DNA of 48,795 nt from an uncultured Pseudomonadota bacterium (lineage in GTDB: Bacteria > Pseudomonadota > Gammaproteobacteria > Ga0077536), in the NCBI GenBank assembly GCA_902557415.1, contig CACEAA010000009.1, positions 1-48,795 on the forward strand. Reading direction: 5' to 3'. Shown one piece after another: positions 16,448 to 25,582 of the stretch; the stretch's first letter is position 1, and each line of letters starts with the position of its first letter. Made by a program: the position numbers and the translations under genes. The notes below the pieces were generated by a model that was not told where the DNA came from, made no database searches, and saw only the letters and a program-made list of their open reading frames with translations.

Positions 16448-16915
16448 ATGACAAATGATATCGTAGCTATCAACCAAGTGTTAAATGAATATTGCCATAC
16501 GGTGGATCGAAGGTCCGCACGAGAAGTGTCCAAGCTCTTCTCTCCAGATGCCCTATTAAAACCTTACTTCGACGACAAGTATGACGTGATCGGTCGCTCG
16601 GAAATCGAAAGATGGTATGAGCATTACATAGAAAATTTTAGAAGACATATAAGGCATTTAAAGCACATGATTGTCTCCCCGATGATTAAAGTGGAAACCG
16701 ATCAGGCAAGCAGCGTTTGTTATTTTCTTGCTAGCGCAGTAAATAACGAGACCAATCTAGGCTTTTCGGCTACGGGCATCTATACTGATAGACTCAAAAA
16801 GCTTGATGGAAAATGGATGTTGTCCGAAAGATGCATAACTGTGGAGACAACCACACCAGAAATTACTGCGATAGAGACATTTCCGTCATTAGAATTTCCG
16901 AGAATACAGCCTTAG
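16448..16915 (+). CDS. SnoaL-like / NTF2-superfamily protein
   Basis: 155 aa with the cone-shaped NTF2 pattern: N-terminal helix INQVLNEYCHTVDRR, LFSPDALLKPYF, a central helix leading to RHIRHLKHMIVSP and a final strand pair with GKWMLSERCITVE. Members include polyketide cyclases, hydroxylating dehydrogenase beta subunits and ketosteroid-isomerase-like enzymes; which applies cannot be told. CGGAG precedes the ATG. It stands alone between the flavin module and the GST/AlkB pair. Confidence 0.7.
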   Translation: MTNDIVAINQVLNEYCHTVDRRSAREVSKLFSPDALLKPYFDDKYDVIGRSEIERWYEHYIENFRRHIRHLKHMIVSPMIKVETDQASSVCYFLASAVNNETNLGFSATGIYTDRLKKLDGKWMLSERCITVETTTPEITAIETFPSLEFPRIQP

Positions 16916-16948
16916 GGCTTCCCAGGATCTCTACTTTCACAAATTGCG

Positions 16949-17593
16949 CTATTTACTGGCAAGCGCCTCGAATCCAGCCTGCATATTAGCCGTCAATTCC
17001 TTCAATGACTCCCTGTCCCCAATGAAATCGAGGTAATCCTTTAGAGCTGGGGTATCTCCGATCATGTCCCAACCATAAATTTTAGTCGTGTGCATTTGGG
17101 TAAAATTCAACATGAAATATGCAGTGATATCAGCAAACGTAAACGTTTCTCCTGCAATATACGGCGAAAATAACGCCAAATGGTTCAAAGCTCTCAATCC
17201 GTTTTCAATTGCCGGTCTAACCTGCTCCTTAGCGGATGGATCCACCTCCTGACCGAAATAAACTGCCCCGATATGCCGTCGTGCTGGGGCATCGAAATAA
17301 AGTTCTATGACTCGTATGATCTCTTTTACTTTCGCCCTTTGCCAAGGGTCAATCGGGTAAAGCCTTGGTTCGGGACTTATATCCTCCAGGTAGTCATATA
17401 TCACATTAGTTTCAGTAAGTATCTCGTCGCCTATCTCGATCCAAGGCACTTTACCCATAGGAGACTGAGCTAAAACAGCCGCATCCTGACTAGGAAATAT
17501 GGTAATCTCCTCAAATTCGACATTTTTTTCTAAGAACGCAGCTTTTGCGCTGCTAAAGTAATTACTGACTGCCACACCATATAACTTAATCAT
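16949..17593 (-). CDS. Glutathione S-transferase family protein
   Basis: Thioredoxin-like N-terminal domain (MIKLYGVAVSNYFSSAK, then GKVPWIEI with the cis-Pro and ETNVIYDYLE) plus helical C-terminal domain (YIAGETFTFADITAYF). ATG 17593 is chosen because GGAGG lies upstream and it starts at the family's usual first residue; an ATG at 17614 directly abuts the alkB-like stop. About 214 aa. Placed immediately downstream of the AlkB-like gene, it is probably in one operon and may handle reactive oxidation products such as epoxides or aldehydes. Confidence 0.8.
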   Translation of the reverse strand: MIKLYGVAVSNYFSSAKAAFLEKNVEFEEITIFPSQDAAVLAQSPMGKVPWIEIGDEILTETNVIYDYLEDISPEPRLYPIDPWQRAKVKEIIRVIELYFDAPARRHIGAVYFGQEVDPSAKEQVRPAIENGLRALNHLALFSPYIAGETFTFADITAYFMLNFTQMHTTKIYGWDMIGDTPALKDYLDFIGDRESLKELTANMQAGFEALASK

Positions 17594-17614
17594 TAGACGT
17601 GTATCCTCCAACAT

Positions 17615-18781
17615 CTAGCCATGACTGTCGCCATATCGGGCAACAATACGTTCTTTCGCGGGTGGAAAGATATTAATTTTTTCCAAATCTCCCTCAGCCC
17701 ATTCAACGACTCTTTTATCCATTATATAAAAAAACAAAGGCGGAAACATCGCAGCTAAAAACATGAGCGAATAACAATATGGTAAAGCCGGAGCTTCGCT
17801 CGGTTCAGTCGATCTAAGTGCCTGATACCATCGAGTAGAGCGAATATGATGACCCGAGTGTCTCACAAAATTTAATAGCAGATTATTAGAAAAAAGCATA
17901 TTGGTATTCCAAGAATGCTTCATGCTGGACAGCTCATAAGTTCCATCCGGACGCTGATCCCGCTTAAGACCATAGTGCTGACAATATTCTATGAGCGTAA
18001 GGTACCACCAACAAACATACATTTGTAAGAGTAACAAAGGCAGAACAATCCAACCAAATAAGTAGGTTAGGGAAGAGAACAAAAATATTGTTCCTAGGTA
18101 CTGCTGCAATGTCTCATTTTGTAAGCTCCATGCACTGACACCTTTTTTTGCTAGACGTTCTTTTTCAAATTGCCATGATTTTTTAAAAAAGTTCGACTGA
18201 CTTCTCATTCCAAACTGATACAGCGTCTGGCCCATCTGCGAACTAGCAAAGTCTTTCGGAGTAGCTACATCTACGTGGTGCCCCTTAAGATGACCAACAA
18301 GAAATTGTCCAACGCCTCCTATGGAGAGCATCACCTTACCTAACCGTCGGTTGGACCGGGAGGTTTTGTGACCGAATTCATGCCCTACGGCTAAAGCCAA
18401 ACCGGATACTATACCCATAGAAACCGCTATCCCTATATAAGATGAGATAGATAGTGAGTGAGCACTCACGTACCAGCAAACGCCTATGAAATTAACTATA
18501 TAAAATGGGATAGAGGCAGTTAATACTTTTACGTAGTAGTTATCTTCCTCGATAGAATCCAGGACCGACTCAGGAGGATTGTTAGAATCCTTAGGAGTAA
18601 TCTGGTCTAGCAACGCAATCAGACCAAACCAGAACAAGGCAGTGGTCCAGAACAAAATAGGAGCATCTAACCAACCAGCAGCAAAACAACTTAAAGTCGG
18701 AAGCAGAGGAAGAAAAGGTTGAGTCAACCAGTGACGTCTCCTCTTATCGGTATACGGTTCGATATTTGTTACAGCTACCAT
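17615..18781 (-). CDS. alkB: AlkB-family membrane di-iron hydroxylase
   Basis: 388-aa integral membrane protein with about six hydrophobic helices and the His clusters of alkane 1-monooxygenases: HEFGHK, HLKGHH, IEYCQHYGL and the long box NFVRHSGHHIRSTRWYQ. Two positions differ from the usual AlkB boxes: Gln replaces Glu in the N-Y-x-E-H-Y-G motif, and Val/Gly replace Gln/Asp in LQRHSDHH. These suggest a divergent clade, perhaps with an altered substrate; a fatty-acid-desaturase-family hydroxylase of another kind is possible. ATG 18781 with GGGGAG eight bases upstream is preferred. Transcribed divergently from a TetR gene and followed by a GST gene; rubredoxin is not encoded nearby. Confidence 0.8.
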   Translation of the reverse strand: MVAVTNIEPYTDKRRRHWLTQPFLPLLPTLSCFAAGWLDAPILFWTTALFWFGLIALLDQITPKDSNNPPESVLDSIEEDNYYVKVLTASIPFYIVNFIGVCWYVSAHSLSISSYIGIAVSMGIVSGLALAVGHEFGHKTSRSNRRLGKVMLSIGGVGQFLVGHLKGHHVDVATPKDFASSQMGQTLYQFGMRSQSNFFKKSWQFEKERLAKKGVSAWSLQNETLQQYLGTIFLFSSLTYLFGWIVLPLLLLQMYVCWWYLTLIEYCQHYGLKRDQRPDGTYELSSMKHSWNTNMLFSNNLLLNFVRHSGHHIRSTRWYQALRSTEPSEAPALPYCYSLMFLAAMFPPLFFYIMDKRVVEWAEGDLEKINIFPPAKERIVARYGDSHG

Positions 18782-18829
18782 TTGCAAAACTCCCCTTTAA
18801 CTAGGCTGGTTGAAAATTAATGATAAATC

Positions 18830-18843
18830 AGTCATTAGTGACT
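18830..18843. promoter_or_regulatory. Possible TetR operator, AGTCA-N4-TGACT
   Basis: A short perfect inverted repeat between the divergent alkB-like and TetR genes, 49 bp upstream of the alkB start. TetR regulators commonly bind such symmetric sites in the shared promoter. Five-base arms are short, so this is a suggestion. Confidence 0.35.
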
Positions 18844-18932
18844 TGTAAAGCGGCTGAGCGCGAATTTGACTTAAGGTGCGATTAAAAACAAAATCTACGA
18901 ATATTTTCAACAACATTGAGTGGTAAATTTTA

Positions 18933-19592
18933 GTGGCGACAGAAGGGGGCCTACCTAATCCAACTGGTACATCTAATAAAAGAAAACGTGCAAAGCGGAT
19001 GTCTCCGAGTGCAAGACGAGAGCAGGTAGTATCAGGAGCGATCAAGGTTTGTGCTGAGAAGGGTTTGGCTGGAACTAGCCATGCATTGGTTGCCGAGCAA
19101 GTAGGTGTTTCGACGCCTACCATTTTCTTGTATCTGCCTAGTAGAAAAACATTGATTGATACAGTCCTCGAGAAAGTAGAAGCTTATTGTATTGAATTAG
19201 TAGATGAAGCGTCCTCCGGACAAATCTCCGCGCACGGTAAATTACTTTCTATTTTAAGGGCATGGGCCATAGCAATAGACACCGATACTGACTATATCCG
19301 GGTGTGGTTAAGCTGGAGCGCGGCGGTTCACGAAGAAACCTGGCCGAAATATGTTGCGTTCCAAGACAGAATCTTAGCTAGATTCGAGCGGATTATAAGT
19401 GACGGTAAATCCAGTGGAGAAGTCCTTGAAGCAGTCAATCCTGCGTGGGCATCTCACCAAACTTACGGAAGCGGAAATATGATTGCTCAGATGAAATTCA
19501 GAGGAGTCGGTAATGAAGAAATCGATGAATTTTTAAAACAACTTATTACAAGTATGATTGGAAATATCCGAACATTAGAGGTTTTGAAATAA
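18933..19592 (+). CDS. TetR/AcrR-family transcriptional regulator
   Basis: 219 aa. The N-terminal helix-turn-helix is visible in RREQVVSGAIKVCAEKGLAGTSHALVAEQVGVSTPTIFLYLPSRKTL minus its flanks (about residues 28-74), preceded by a basic tail rich in Lys/Arg. The C-terminal ligand domain is not assignable. GTG start at 18933. Divergent from the AlkB-like/GST operon, so most simply a repressor responding to a hydrophobic inducer. Confidence 0.85.
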   Translation: MATEGGLPNPTGTSNKRKRAKRMSPSARREQVVSGAIKVCAEKGLAGTSHALVAEQVGVSTPTIFLYLPSRKTLIDTVLEKVEAYCIELVDEASSGQISAHGKLLSILRAWAIAIDTDTDYIRVWLSWSAAVHEETWPKYVAFQDRILARFERIISDGKSSGEVLEAVNPAWASHQTYGSGNMIAQMKFRGVGNEEIDEFLKQLITSMIGNIRTLEVLK

Positions 19593-19675
19593 AAATTTCA
19601 CACTCATATTAATTAGATTTACTGTATAATTATCAATTATTTATATTATTATTAATAAATTATTACCGTGTTATT

Positions 19676-20125
19676 TTAAGACAAATTTTTAGTTAAGAGC
19701 TTATCAAGCTCATTCGCAAATTGACGTCGGTCACTTTGAGTGATGGTTGGAGGTCCACTCGTCTGCAAACCACTAGATCTCATGGTGTCATAAAAATCTC
19801 TTAACGTGACTTTCGCGGCTATCGTCTCCAGGGAGTAGAGCTCTCCTCTCGGATTCAACGCGAAGGCTCCTTTGTCCAAGATCTCTTGCGCCAAGGGTAT
19901 GTCAGCAGTTACTACGAGATCACCTGCCACAACTCTGCGCACGATCTCATTATCAGCCACATCAAATCCAGGTTTTACTTTTAGAAAGCGGATATTAGGG
20001 GAATTAGGCACGCTCAAATATTGATTTGCGACGAAAGTGACCTCTATCAACCGCTTTCGGGCGGCATTATAAAGAATCTCCTTAACTATCTTGGGACAAG
20101 CGTCCGCGTCAACCCAAATTCTCAC
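19676..20125 (-). CDS. yaiI: YaiI/YqxD family protein (DUF188)
   Basis: 149 aa beginning [17 protein letters not shown], with [33 protein letters not shown] and NPRGELY, the hallmark blocks of DUF188. The acidic residues (DADAC, TADIPLA) resemble a PIN-like nuclease fold, but no activity is established. GTG start. C-terminal [19 protein letters not shown] is also characteristic. Unrelated in function to neighbours as far as visible. Confidence 0.88.
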   Translation of the reverse strand: MRIWVDADACPKIVKEILYNAARKRLIEVTFVANQYLSVPNSPNIRFLKVKPGFDVADNEIVRRVVAGDLVVTADIPLAQEILDKGAFALNPRGELYSLETIAAKVTLRDFYDTMRSSGLQTSGPPTITQSDRRQFANELDKLLTKNLS

Positions 20126-20170
20126 CTCACTCGGACTCGTTTTACAAATAAAATCGGAATATATCTCCCA

Positions 20171-20575
20171 CTATTTGGGAGATCCGTCATAAGGTATGTT
20201 TAGCTCGGTATCAAATATTAGATTTTCCTTAGTTATAAAAACTCTAGATTGACTAAAATCAATGAAACCACTCTCGTCATTGAGTAGTGCTTGAAAAGCT
20301 GCAGCGCCTTCATCAGTCTCCATAGCCGCCGTAAGTGCACCCTCGCTCCGCCACCATACTTCAGTTATACCATCGTAAGGGGCAGCCAAACCGCGAGACT
20401 CAATGAGGCCCTGATTAATTGGCGTATCTATGGTGTGACTTTGAACGTACTTCACAGCATCTATATTTTTTGTAAAGCTAGTAACTAATGGCCCATGCTC
20501 CTCTCTCCAATAGCGATGAAACTCTTCCTGAGACACCTCTTCTTTTTTTCTTAAACAGTAAACCAATTTAACCAT
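20171..20575 (-). CDS. EthD-domain protein
   Basis: About 134 aa. MVKLVYCLRKKEEVSQEEFHRYW...EHGPLV is the EthD ferredoxin-like fold (dimeric alpha/beta barrel). ATG at 20575 has GGGGAAG six bases upstream and is preferred over the start at 20602. EthD proteins accompany oxygenase systems for ethers and polyketides, but a catalytic role is unproven; the family fits the catabolic surroundings. Confidence 0.78.
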   Translation of the reverse strand: MVKLVYCLRKKEEVSQEEFHRYWREEHGPLVTSFTKNIDAVKYVQSHTIDTPINQGLIESRGLAAPYDGITEVWWRSEGALTAAMETDEGAAAFQALLNDESGFIDFSQSRVFITKENLIFDTELNIPYDGSPK

Positions 20576-20688
20576 GAGTCTTCCCCTATCTATAATTTCC
20601 ACACTTGCTCTACATATTTTAGATTGCTAAATCTATCACAATTGCTATTTAATAAAGCAATATAAAATTTTGATGTCAAAATAGTATA

Positions 20689-21903
20689 ATGCACTTGGTA
20701 CTTTTAACACTGCTTCTGGGAACAATCTGCTGCCCACTTTACAGTATAGAAATCTCTGAAGAAGTTCGCGAACTTCACAAAAGGGTTCTTGTTTTGGACT
20801 CTCATCTTGATACTCCGATCAGATTGGCTATGCCAGGTTTTGATATCACAGAAAGACACGAACACCCGGCTGATCAGTCTCAAGTTGATCTTCCGAGAAT
20901 GTTAGAAGGTGGTCTCGATGGAGGATTTTGGGTTATTTATACGTCTCAGGGAGAATTAACTGAATCTGCTTACGCGGCCGTAAAAAAGAGTGCTTTCCGA
21001 ACAGGAAATTTAATCAAAAAAATGGTGACCGACCATCCTAATGAATTTAGTCTCGCATTATCCGCAGATGATGCGAAAAGAATTGCCAATAATGGCAAGA
21101 TCAGTGTCTACATGAGTATCGAAAATGCCTATCCGATAGGTACTGACCTATCTGTGTTGGACGAATTTTATGCCATCGGTGTCAGAATGCTGGGCTTAGT
21201 TCACGTAAAAAATAATCAGTTTGCGGACAGCTCTACCGACCCACTAGGTCCGAGATGGAATGGTCTTTCCCCACTTGGTCGTCAATTAGTGCAAAAAGCT
21301 AACGATCTAGGAATGATAATAGATGCATCACACGCTCATGATCTGGCATTAGATCAAATGATTTCTCTATCTCGGACTCCTATTTTGCTTTCTCACTCTG
21401 GTTGTAAATCTGTTTTTGACCACCCAAGAAATGTAGGCGATAGATTACTTTTAAAACTTAAAAATCAGGGTGGCGTAATACAATTGAACTCTCTAGGTGC
21501 ATATCTTAAAACTATTGAGATACCCGAGGGTCAAAAAGCAATCTATAAAACAATCTTAAGAGATAGGGCTCTTGGAGAGATAAACAATCAACCGATGTTA
21601 TATAAAGATTTTGTTCATCGTTTTAACGCAATGTATAAAAGGTTCCCTAAAGAAATGGCCAGTCTAGACCACTATTTAGCGCACTTCGAGCATGGACTAG
21701 ATTTAATGGGGTCAACGGCCATAGGTGTTGGAGCTGACTGGGATGGAGGAGGGGGCGTCACTGGATTGAATGATATTTCCAAAATACCTTACATTACCAA
21801 GTTCTTGTCAGAAAAAGGCTACGACGAAAAAGACATCAATGATATTTGGAGCGGCAACCTACTACGACTATTAAGGCAAGCCGAAATTAATAAATTAAAA
21901 TAA
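20689..21903 (+). CDS. Exported membrane dipeptidase, peptidase M19 (renal dipeptidase family)
   Basis: 404 aa with N-terminal hydrophobic signal (to about residue 19). Zinc-binding pattern of family M19: DSHLDTP, Glu in SIENAYPIG, His in DASHAHD, His in SHSGCK, and GVGADWDGGG. Hydrolyses dipeptides, including D-residue-containing ones. No Shine-Dalgarno is visible, and a TATAAT overlaps the start codon, so the real start could be slightly downstream, although that would shorten the signal. It precedes a methyltransferase gene and faces a D-aminoacylase-like gene on the other strand. Confidence 0.85.
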   Translation: MHLVLLTLLLGTICCPLYSIEISEEVRELHKRVLVLDSHLDTPIRLAMPGFDITERHEHPADQSQVDLPRMLEGGLDGGFWVIYTSQGELTESAYAAVKKSAFRTGNLIKKMVTDHPNEFSLALSADDAKRIANNGKISVYMSIENAYPIGTDLSVLDEFYAIGVRMLGLVHVKNNQFADSSTDPLGPRWNGLSPLGRQLVQKANDLGMIIDASHAHDLALDQMISLSRTPILLSHSGCKSVFDHPRNVGDRLLLKLKNQGGVIQLNSLGAYLKTIEIPEGQKAIYKTILRDRALGEINNQPMLYKDFVHRFNAMYKRFPKEMASLDHYLAHFEHGLDLMGSTAIGVGADWDGGGGVTGLNDISKIPYITKFLSEKGYDEKDINDIWSGNLLRLLRQAEINKLK

Positions 21904-21947
21904 TTAATTTCTCCAGTAATTAGATCTCAACTAAAGGCACTTGAATC

Positions 21948-22793
21948 ATGAGCGAAAACGAATTACCTCGAACAGAAATGGATGAGTATTGGAATGAGGC
22001 AGGGGGCGCGAAATGGGTCAAAAATCTGAATCATCTAGAAGATATGTTGGCACCAATCAGTAGACATCTGGTAGCATCTTTGTCTCTGGAAAATGTTACC
22101 CAAGTCTTGGATGTCGGTTGTGGAGGGGGCAGAGTCTCAGCGCAGGTTGCAGAAAAACTCGGAGGATCGGGTGAAATTGTAGCGGCAGATATTTCGGAGA
22201 CCATTTTAGCTACCGCTACTGTTGCAAGAAAAAAGACCACCAATCTGTCTTTTATCCACTGTGACGCTGAAACGTATGCTTTTGAGCCCGATTCGTTCGA
22301 CCTAATCATTTCTCAGTTCGGTGTGATGTTTTTCAGCACGCCCGTCAACGCATTCAAAAATATTCATTCCGCACTCCGAAACAATGGAAGACTTAATTTT
22401 GTCTGTTGGCAATCGATACATGAAAATCCGTGGATGAAAACTGCTGCCTCAGCAGCTTTCGAAATTCTGGAGCGCCCTCCATCCCCTGAGCCTGGCGAAC
22501 CTGGCCCATTCTCATTAGCAGACAAAGAACTATTAGTAGGAATACTCTCCAGTGCCGGCTTCAAAAGTATTCAGGCAAAACCTATCTCAGAGGCGCTCGA
22601 TTTAGGCACGCTTGACCAAGCGGTATCTTTGATGACTGATATGGGTCCCAGCGCCAAGCCTATAGCCGAGGCATCTCCAGAAAATAGACAACAAGCGATA
22701 GCCAAGATACGGGAAGCAATGCAAGCCAACGAAACCTCAGCAGGTCGCGTGAAACTGAAAGGATCTTTCTGGTTAGTTACCGCCCAAGCGTGA
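21948..22793 (+). CDS. Class I SAM-dependent methyltransferase
   Basis: 281 aa; motif I VLDVGCGGGRVS (about residues 50-61), acidic loop VAADIS, motif II FDLIISQFGVMFF. The N-terminal NEAGGAKWVKN pattern occurs in UbiE/methyltransf_11-like enzymes of unknown substrate. ATG 21948 lies 44 bp after the dipeptidase. A strong hairpin terminator follows immediately. Confidence 0.82.
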   Translation: MSENELPRTEMDEYWNEAGGAKWVKNLNHLEDMLAPISRHLVASLSLENVTQVLDVGCGGGRVSAQVAEKLGGSGEIVAADISETILATATVARKKTTNLSFIHCDAETYAFEPDSFDLIISQFGVMFFSTPVNAFKNIHSALRNNGRLNFVCWQSIHENPWMKTAASAAFEILERPPSPEPGEPGPFSLADKELLVGILSSAGFKSIQAKPISEALDLGTLDQAVSLMTDMGPSAKPIAEASPENRQQAIAKIREAMQANETSAGRVKLKGSFWLVTAQA

Positions 22794-22795
22794 AA

Positions 22796-24526
22796 TTAAG
22801 CGGCGCTTTTCCGCGCCGCTTTTAAACTGCCGCTCCCATGACGTAGCAACTCTCCAGAAAACGTATTGGTCTGTTGATCATTCTCGATAGTCACCTGACC
22901 ATTAATCAACACATACTTGTAACCTTTTGCCTTTTGCACTCTGCGCCACTCATTACCAGGCAAATCGTGAACTACTTCGGGCGGGGTTATCTCCAAATTA
23001 TCCAAGTCATAGACCAAGATATCGGCTGGAGCACCAACCTTTAGTACACCACGATCTTTACATCCGGCTAACTCGGCGGGCAGAGCAGACAACCTCCAAT
23101 GGGCGTCTTCTAAACTCAACATATTGTTATCTCGAACAATTTTTATGAGAGTCTCTGTCGGGTATCTCCCAGCGGTCAAAAATTTCGTGTGCGCTCCTCC
23201 ATCGGAGACCCCGAATAAAATGTAAGGTACATCGACAACCTCTTTAAGCAGGTCTAGCCGGGTACCGGGGGGTGCTGCAAAAAACTCAGTCTCTAGATTG
23301 TCAGCAACTACTATATCTAGCATAACATCAACCAGATCTTTCCCAGTCTTCTCAGCAATAAGGCCTATGGTATGATCAAGCCACTGTTGCGATTCGGGGG
23401 CAACTGGTCCCGTTACTACAATATTTTCAAACGGGCCAGTCACCAGTTCTGGGATCTGCTCCTTCAACGCGGGCCTTCTAGCTGGATCAGCTAGTTTAGC
23501 TAGTCGCTCTTCTCGTGTCCCTACAGTCGCTTCACGCCAGGCAGGACACTCATCAAACAAATTCCAGTCTTCGAATGTGAAGCCATAGCCTGCGTCAGTA
23601 GTAAGGCCCTGTCCATACACCCGAACGCCCTGGGCTCGGCAACGCTCAAGCCACTCAATCACTTTACGATGGATCTGGGGCTTAGTGTCGTAGACCTGTA
23701 CTACATTAAAAACGATGGGTCTCCCACTAACTCTCGATAATTCCATGATGTGTTCTTGATCCGCCTTAGGATCTCCTGACACCATCGTAGTCTGCATATG
23801 GCCTGCGTTACGTTTGCGCAAAACCTTCGCAAACTCTAACGAGGTTTCATCGTGCATTACGTCGGTCGGCATAGCGGTCCCATCGTAATCTAATTGGACG
23901 CCAGCAGGACCATCAGGCGGAAGCCGTTGAGCAGACCATCCACACCCACCAGCATCCATTGATTCTTCCAATAACCGACACATTTCGGCATGCTCTTTCT
24001 CAGTAGGCATTCTCCCCGCCTTAGCGTCCTCTAGGCCAAGAACGGAAATTAAAATAGGATTAATCGGAACATAAGGAACAATATTTATTGCTTTAGGTGT
24101 CCGTTCAACACTATCAAGATACTCTGGAAAAGACTCCCAGTCCCAGGGCATACCTTCTTTCATAGACGCGAGGGGAATAGCCTCTACTCTAGTCATCGAT
24201 AACATAGAGCGCTCCCGAGCTTCTGGCGCAACTGGGGCAAAACCGAAGCCACAGTTCCCTATTACAACTGTAGTAATTCCATGCCAAGAAGAGATCGAGC
24301 AATAAGGGTCCCAAAATAACTGCGCGTCGTAATGCGTATGCAGATCAACAAAGCCTGGGGCCACAATCATCCCCTCGGCATCTAAAGTTTTTTCGGCGCG
24401 GGAAGTATCTATATGCCCTATTTCGGAAACTACGCCATCTTTGATTCCAACATCTGCCTTGTACCGCGGCATGCGAGCCCCGTCGACTACCGTGCCACCT
24501 TTTATAACAGTATCAAATTCGCTCAT
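22796..24526 (-). CDS. N-acyl-D-amino-acid deacylase-type amidohydrolase (amidohydrolase family 3)
   Basis: 576 aa. Opening MSEFDTVIKGGTVVDGA, metal site DLHTHYDAQLFWDP, GNCGFGFAPV with the conserved Cys, and GVSDGGAHTKFL with the catalytic Asp. ATG 24526 sits after GGAGGGAG; an upstream start at 24559 is not supported. D-aminoacylases release D-amino acids from N-acyl forms, but many marine homologues are uncharacterised, so the substrate is open. Its 3' end carries the terminator of the convergent methyltransferase. Confidence 0.8.
   Translation of the reverse strand: MSEFDTVIKGGTVVDGARMPRYKADVGIKDGVVSEIGHIDTSRAEKTLDAEGMIVAPGFVDLHTHYDAQLFWDPYCSISSWHGITTVVIGNCGFGFAPVAPEARERSMLSMTRVEAIPLASMKEGMPWDWESFPEYLDSVERTPKAINIVPYVPINPILISVLGLEDAKAGRMPTEKEHAEMCRLLEESMDAGGCGWSAQRLPPDGPAGVQLDYDGTAMPTDVMHDETSLEFAKVLRKRNAGHMQTTMVSGDPKADQEHIMELSRVSGRPIVFNVVQVYDTKPQIHRKVIEWLERCRAQGVRVYGQGLTTDAGYGFTFEDWNLFDECPAWREATVGTREERLAKLADPARRPALKEQIPELVTGPFENIVVTGPVAPESQQWLDHTIGLIAEKTGKDLVDVMLDIVVADNLETEFFAAPPGTRLDLLKEVVDVPYILFGVSDGGAHTKFLTAGRYPTETLIKIVRDNNMLSLEDAHWRLSALPAELAGCKDRGVLKVGAPADILVYDLDNLEITPPEVVHDLPGNEWRRVQKAKGYKYVLINGQVTIENDQQTNTFSGELLRHGSGSLKAARKSAA
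22798..22823 (+). terminator. Rho-independent terminator of the methyltransferase transcript
   Basis: AAGCGGCGC, loop TTTTCC, GCGCCGCTT, then T-run. The stem lies inside the last codons of the amidohydrolase gene on the opposite strand, so these bases serve two purposes. On the minus strand the T-run is weak. Confidence 0.75.
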
Positions 24527-24699
24527 TTTTCTCCCTCCGCAACGTAAACGAATACTCAACTATAACTAGTGGAATACCTATTTGTCTATCGTTACATTAT
24601 AGTACATCGTAAAGATATGACCTTTTCATCTCGTTAATCGTTATAGCTTAATTAAGTAATTTTTCGAAAATGATAACATTAAAAATTGAGGAAAATAAA

Positions 24700-25575
24700 A
24701 TGAGATTGGAGAAAAAAATCGCTATCGTAACTGGTGGCGCCAACGGTATGGGACGCTCAACAGCGATTAGATTTTTGCAGGAAGGAGCTAATGTCGTTAT
24801 AGCAGACTACAATGATACGAACGGGGCTGACACAATTTGTGAAATCGAGGAGCAAGGTTTCGGTGATTCTGTGCGATTCATTAAAACCGATGTATCTAAC
24901 GAAGCTGATATCAAAAAAATGATCGAATGCGCTGCTGACAACTTCGGCGGTCTAGACATCATCTTTAATAACGCAGGAGTAGGTGGTGCTGTTGGCCCAG
25001 TCTGGGATTTACAAGTTGACGAGTGGGACTATACTTTTGATGTACTGGTTAAAGGAGTTTTCCTTGGCGTAAAGCATGCGTCTAGAGTGATGAGACAGCA
25101 AGGGAGAGGCGGTGCGATAATAAATACCGCTTCAATAGCAGGGATAAGTGGTGGTTGTGGGCCTCTGTCCTACAGTGCGGCAAAAGCCGCCGTGATCAAC
25201 CTAACTAAAGCAGCGTCTGTACAACTTGCACCAGATAGAATTCGAGTTAACGCTATATGCCCTGGTTTTATCCTGACCGGACTCACCCAAGGAATGAACC
25301 AATCTGCCGAGGATGTCGCTGCTAATCTTGCGGGTAAGCAACCTTACCCGGACCACGGACGCGGGGAAGATATTGCGGGAACTGCACTATTTTTAGCCAC
25401 AGAAGATTCGCGATTTGTAAATGGCGAGGCGATTGTGGTGGACGGCGCGCTCACGGCTCTCGGCCCAGATTTATGGCAAAGGTGGGATCTTCCCTATGAG
25501 AGAGACATGGATAAAAGCGTACTAAATAGGGGCACTACCGGCGAGGGCCATGTGAGACGTAAGCTTAATGACTGA
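24700..25575 (+). CDS. Short-chain dehydrogenase/reductase
   Basis: Classical SDR: TGGANGMGRS nucleotide motif, NNAGVGG, catalytic Ser in NTASIAGISGG and YSAAK. ATG 24700 with GAGGA seven bases upstream, rather than 24670. About 291 aa, with roughly 35 residues after the usual VVDGA end (WQRWDLPYERD...), a tail longer than in typical SDRs. Oxidises or reduces an unidentified alcohol/ketone with NAD(P). Lies between the amidohydrolase (divergent) and the poly-gamma-glutamate hydrolase gene (convergent). Confidence 0.85.
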   Translation: MRLEKKIAIVTGGANGMGRSTAIRFLQEGANVVIADYNDTNGADTICEIEEQGFGDSVRFIKTDVSNEADIKKMIECAADNFGGLDIIFNNAGVGGAVGPVWDLQVDEWDYTFDVLVKGVFLGVKHASRVMRQQGRGGAIINTASIAGISGGCGPLSYSAAKAAVINLTKAASVQLAPDRIRVNAICPGFILTGLTQGMNQSAEDVAANLAGKQPYPDHGRGEDIAGTALFLATEDSRFVNGEAIVVDGALTALGPDLWQRWDLPYERDMDKSVLNRGTTGEGHVRRKLND

Positions 25576-25582
25576 GAGGTCA

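Noticed and set aside
20685-20690. TATAAT overlapping the dipeptidase start as proof of a leaderless transcript
   Set aside because: A TATA-like match is expected by chance in such A/T-rich DNA and there is no matching -35; moving the start would damage the signal peptide.
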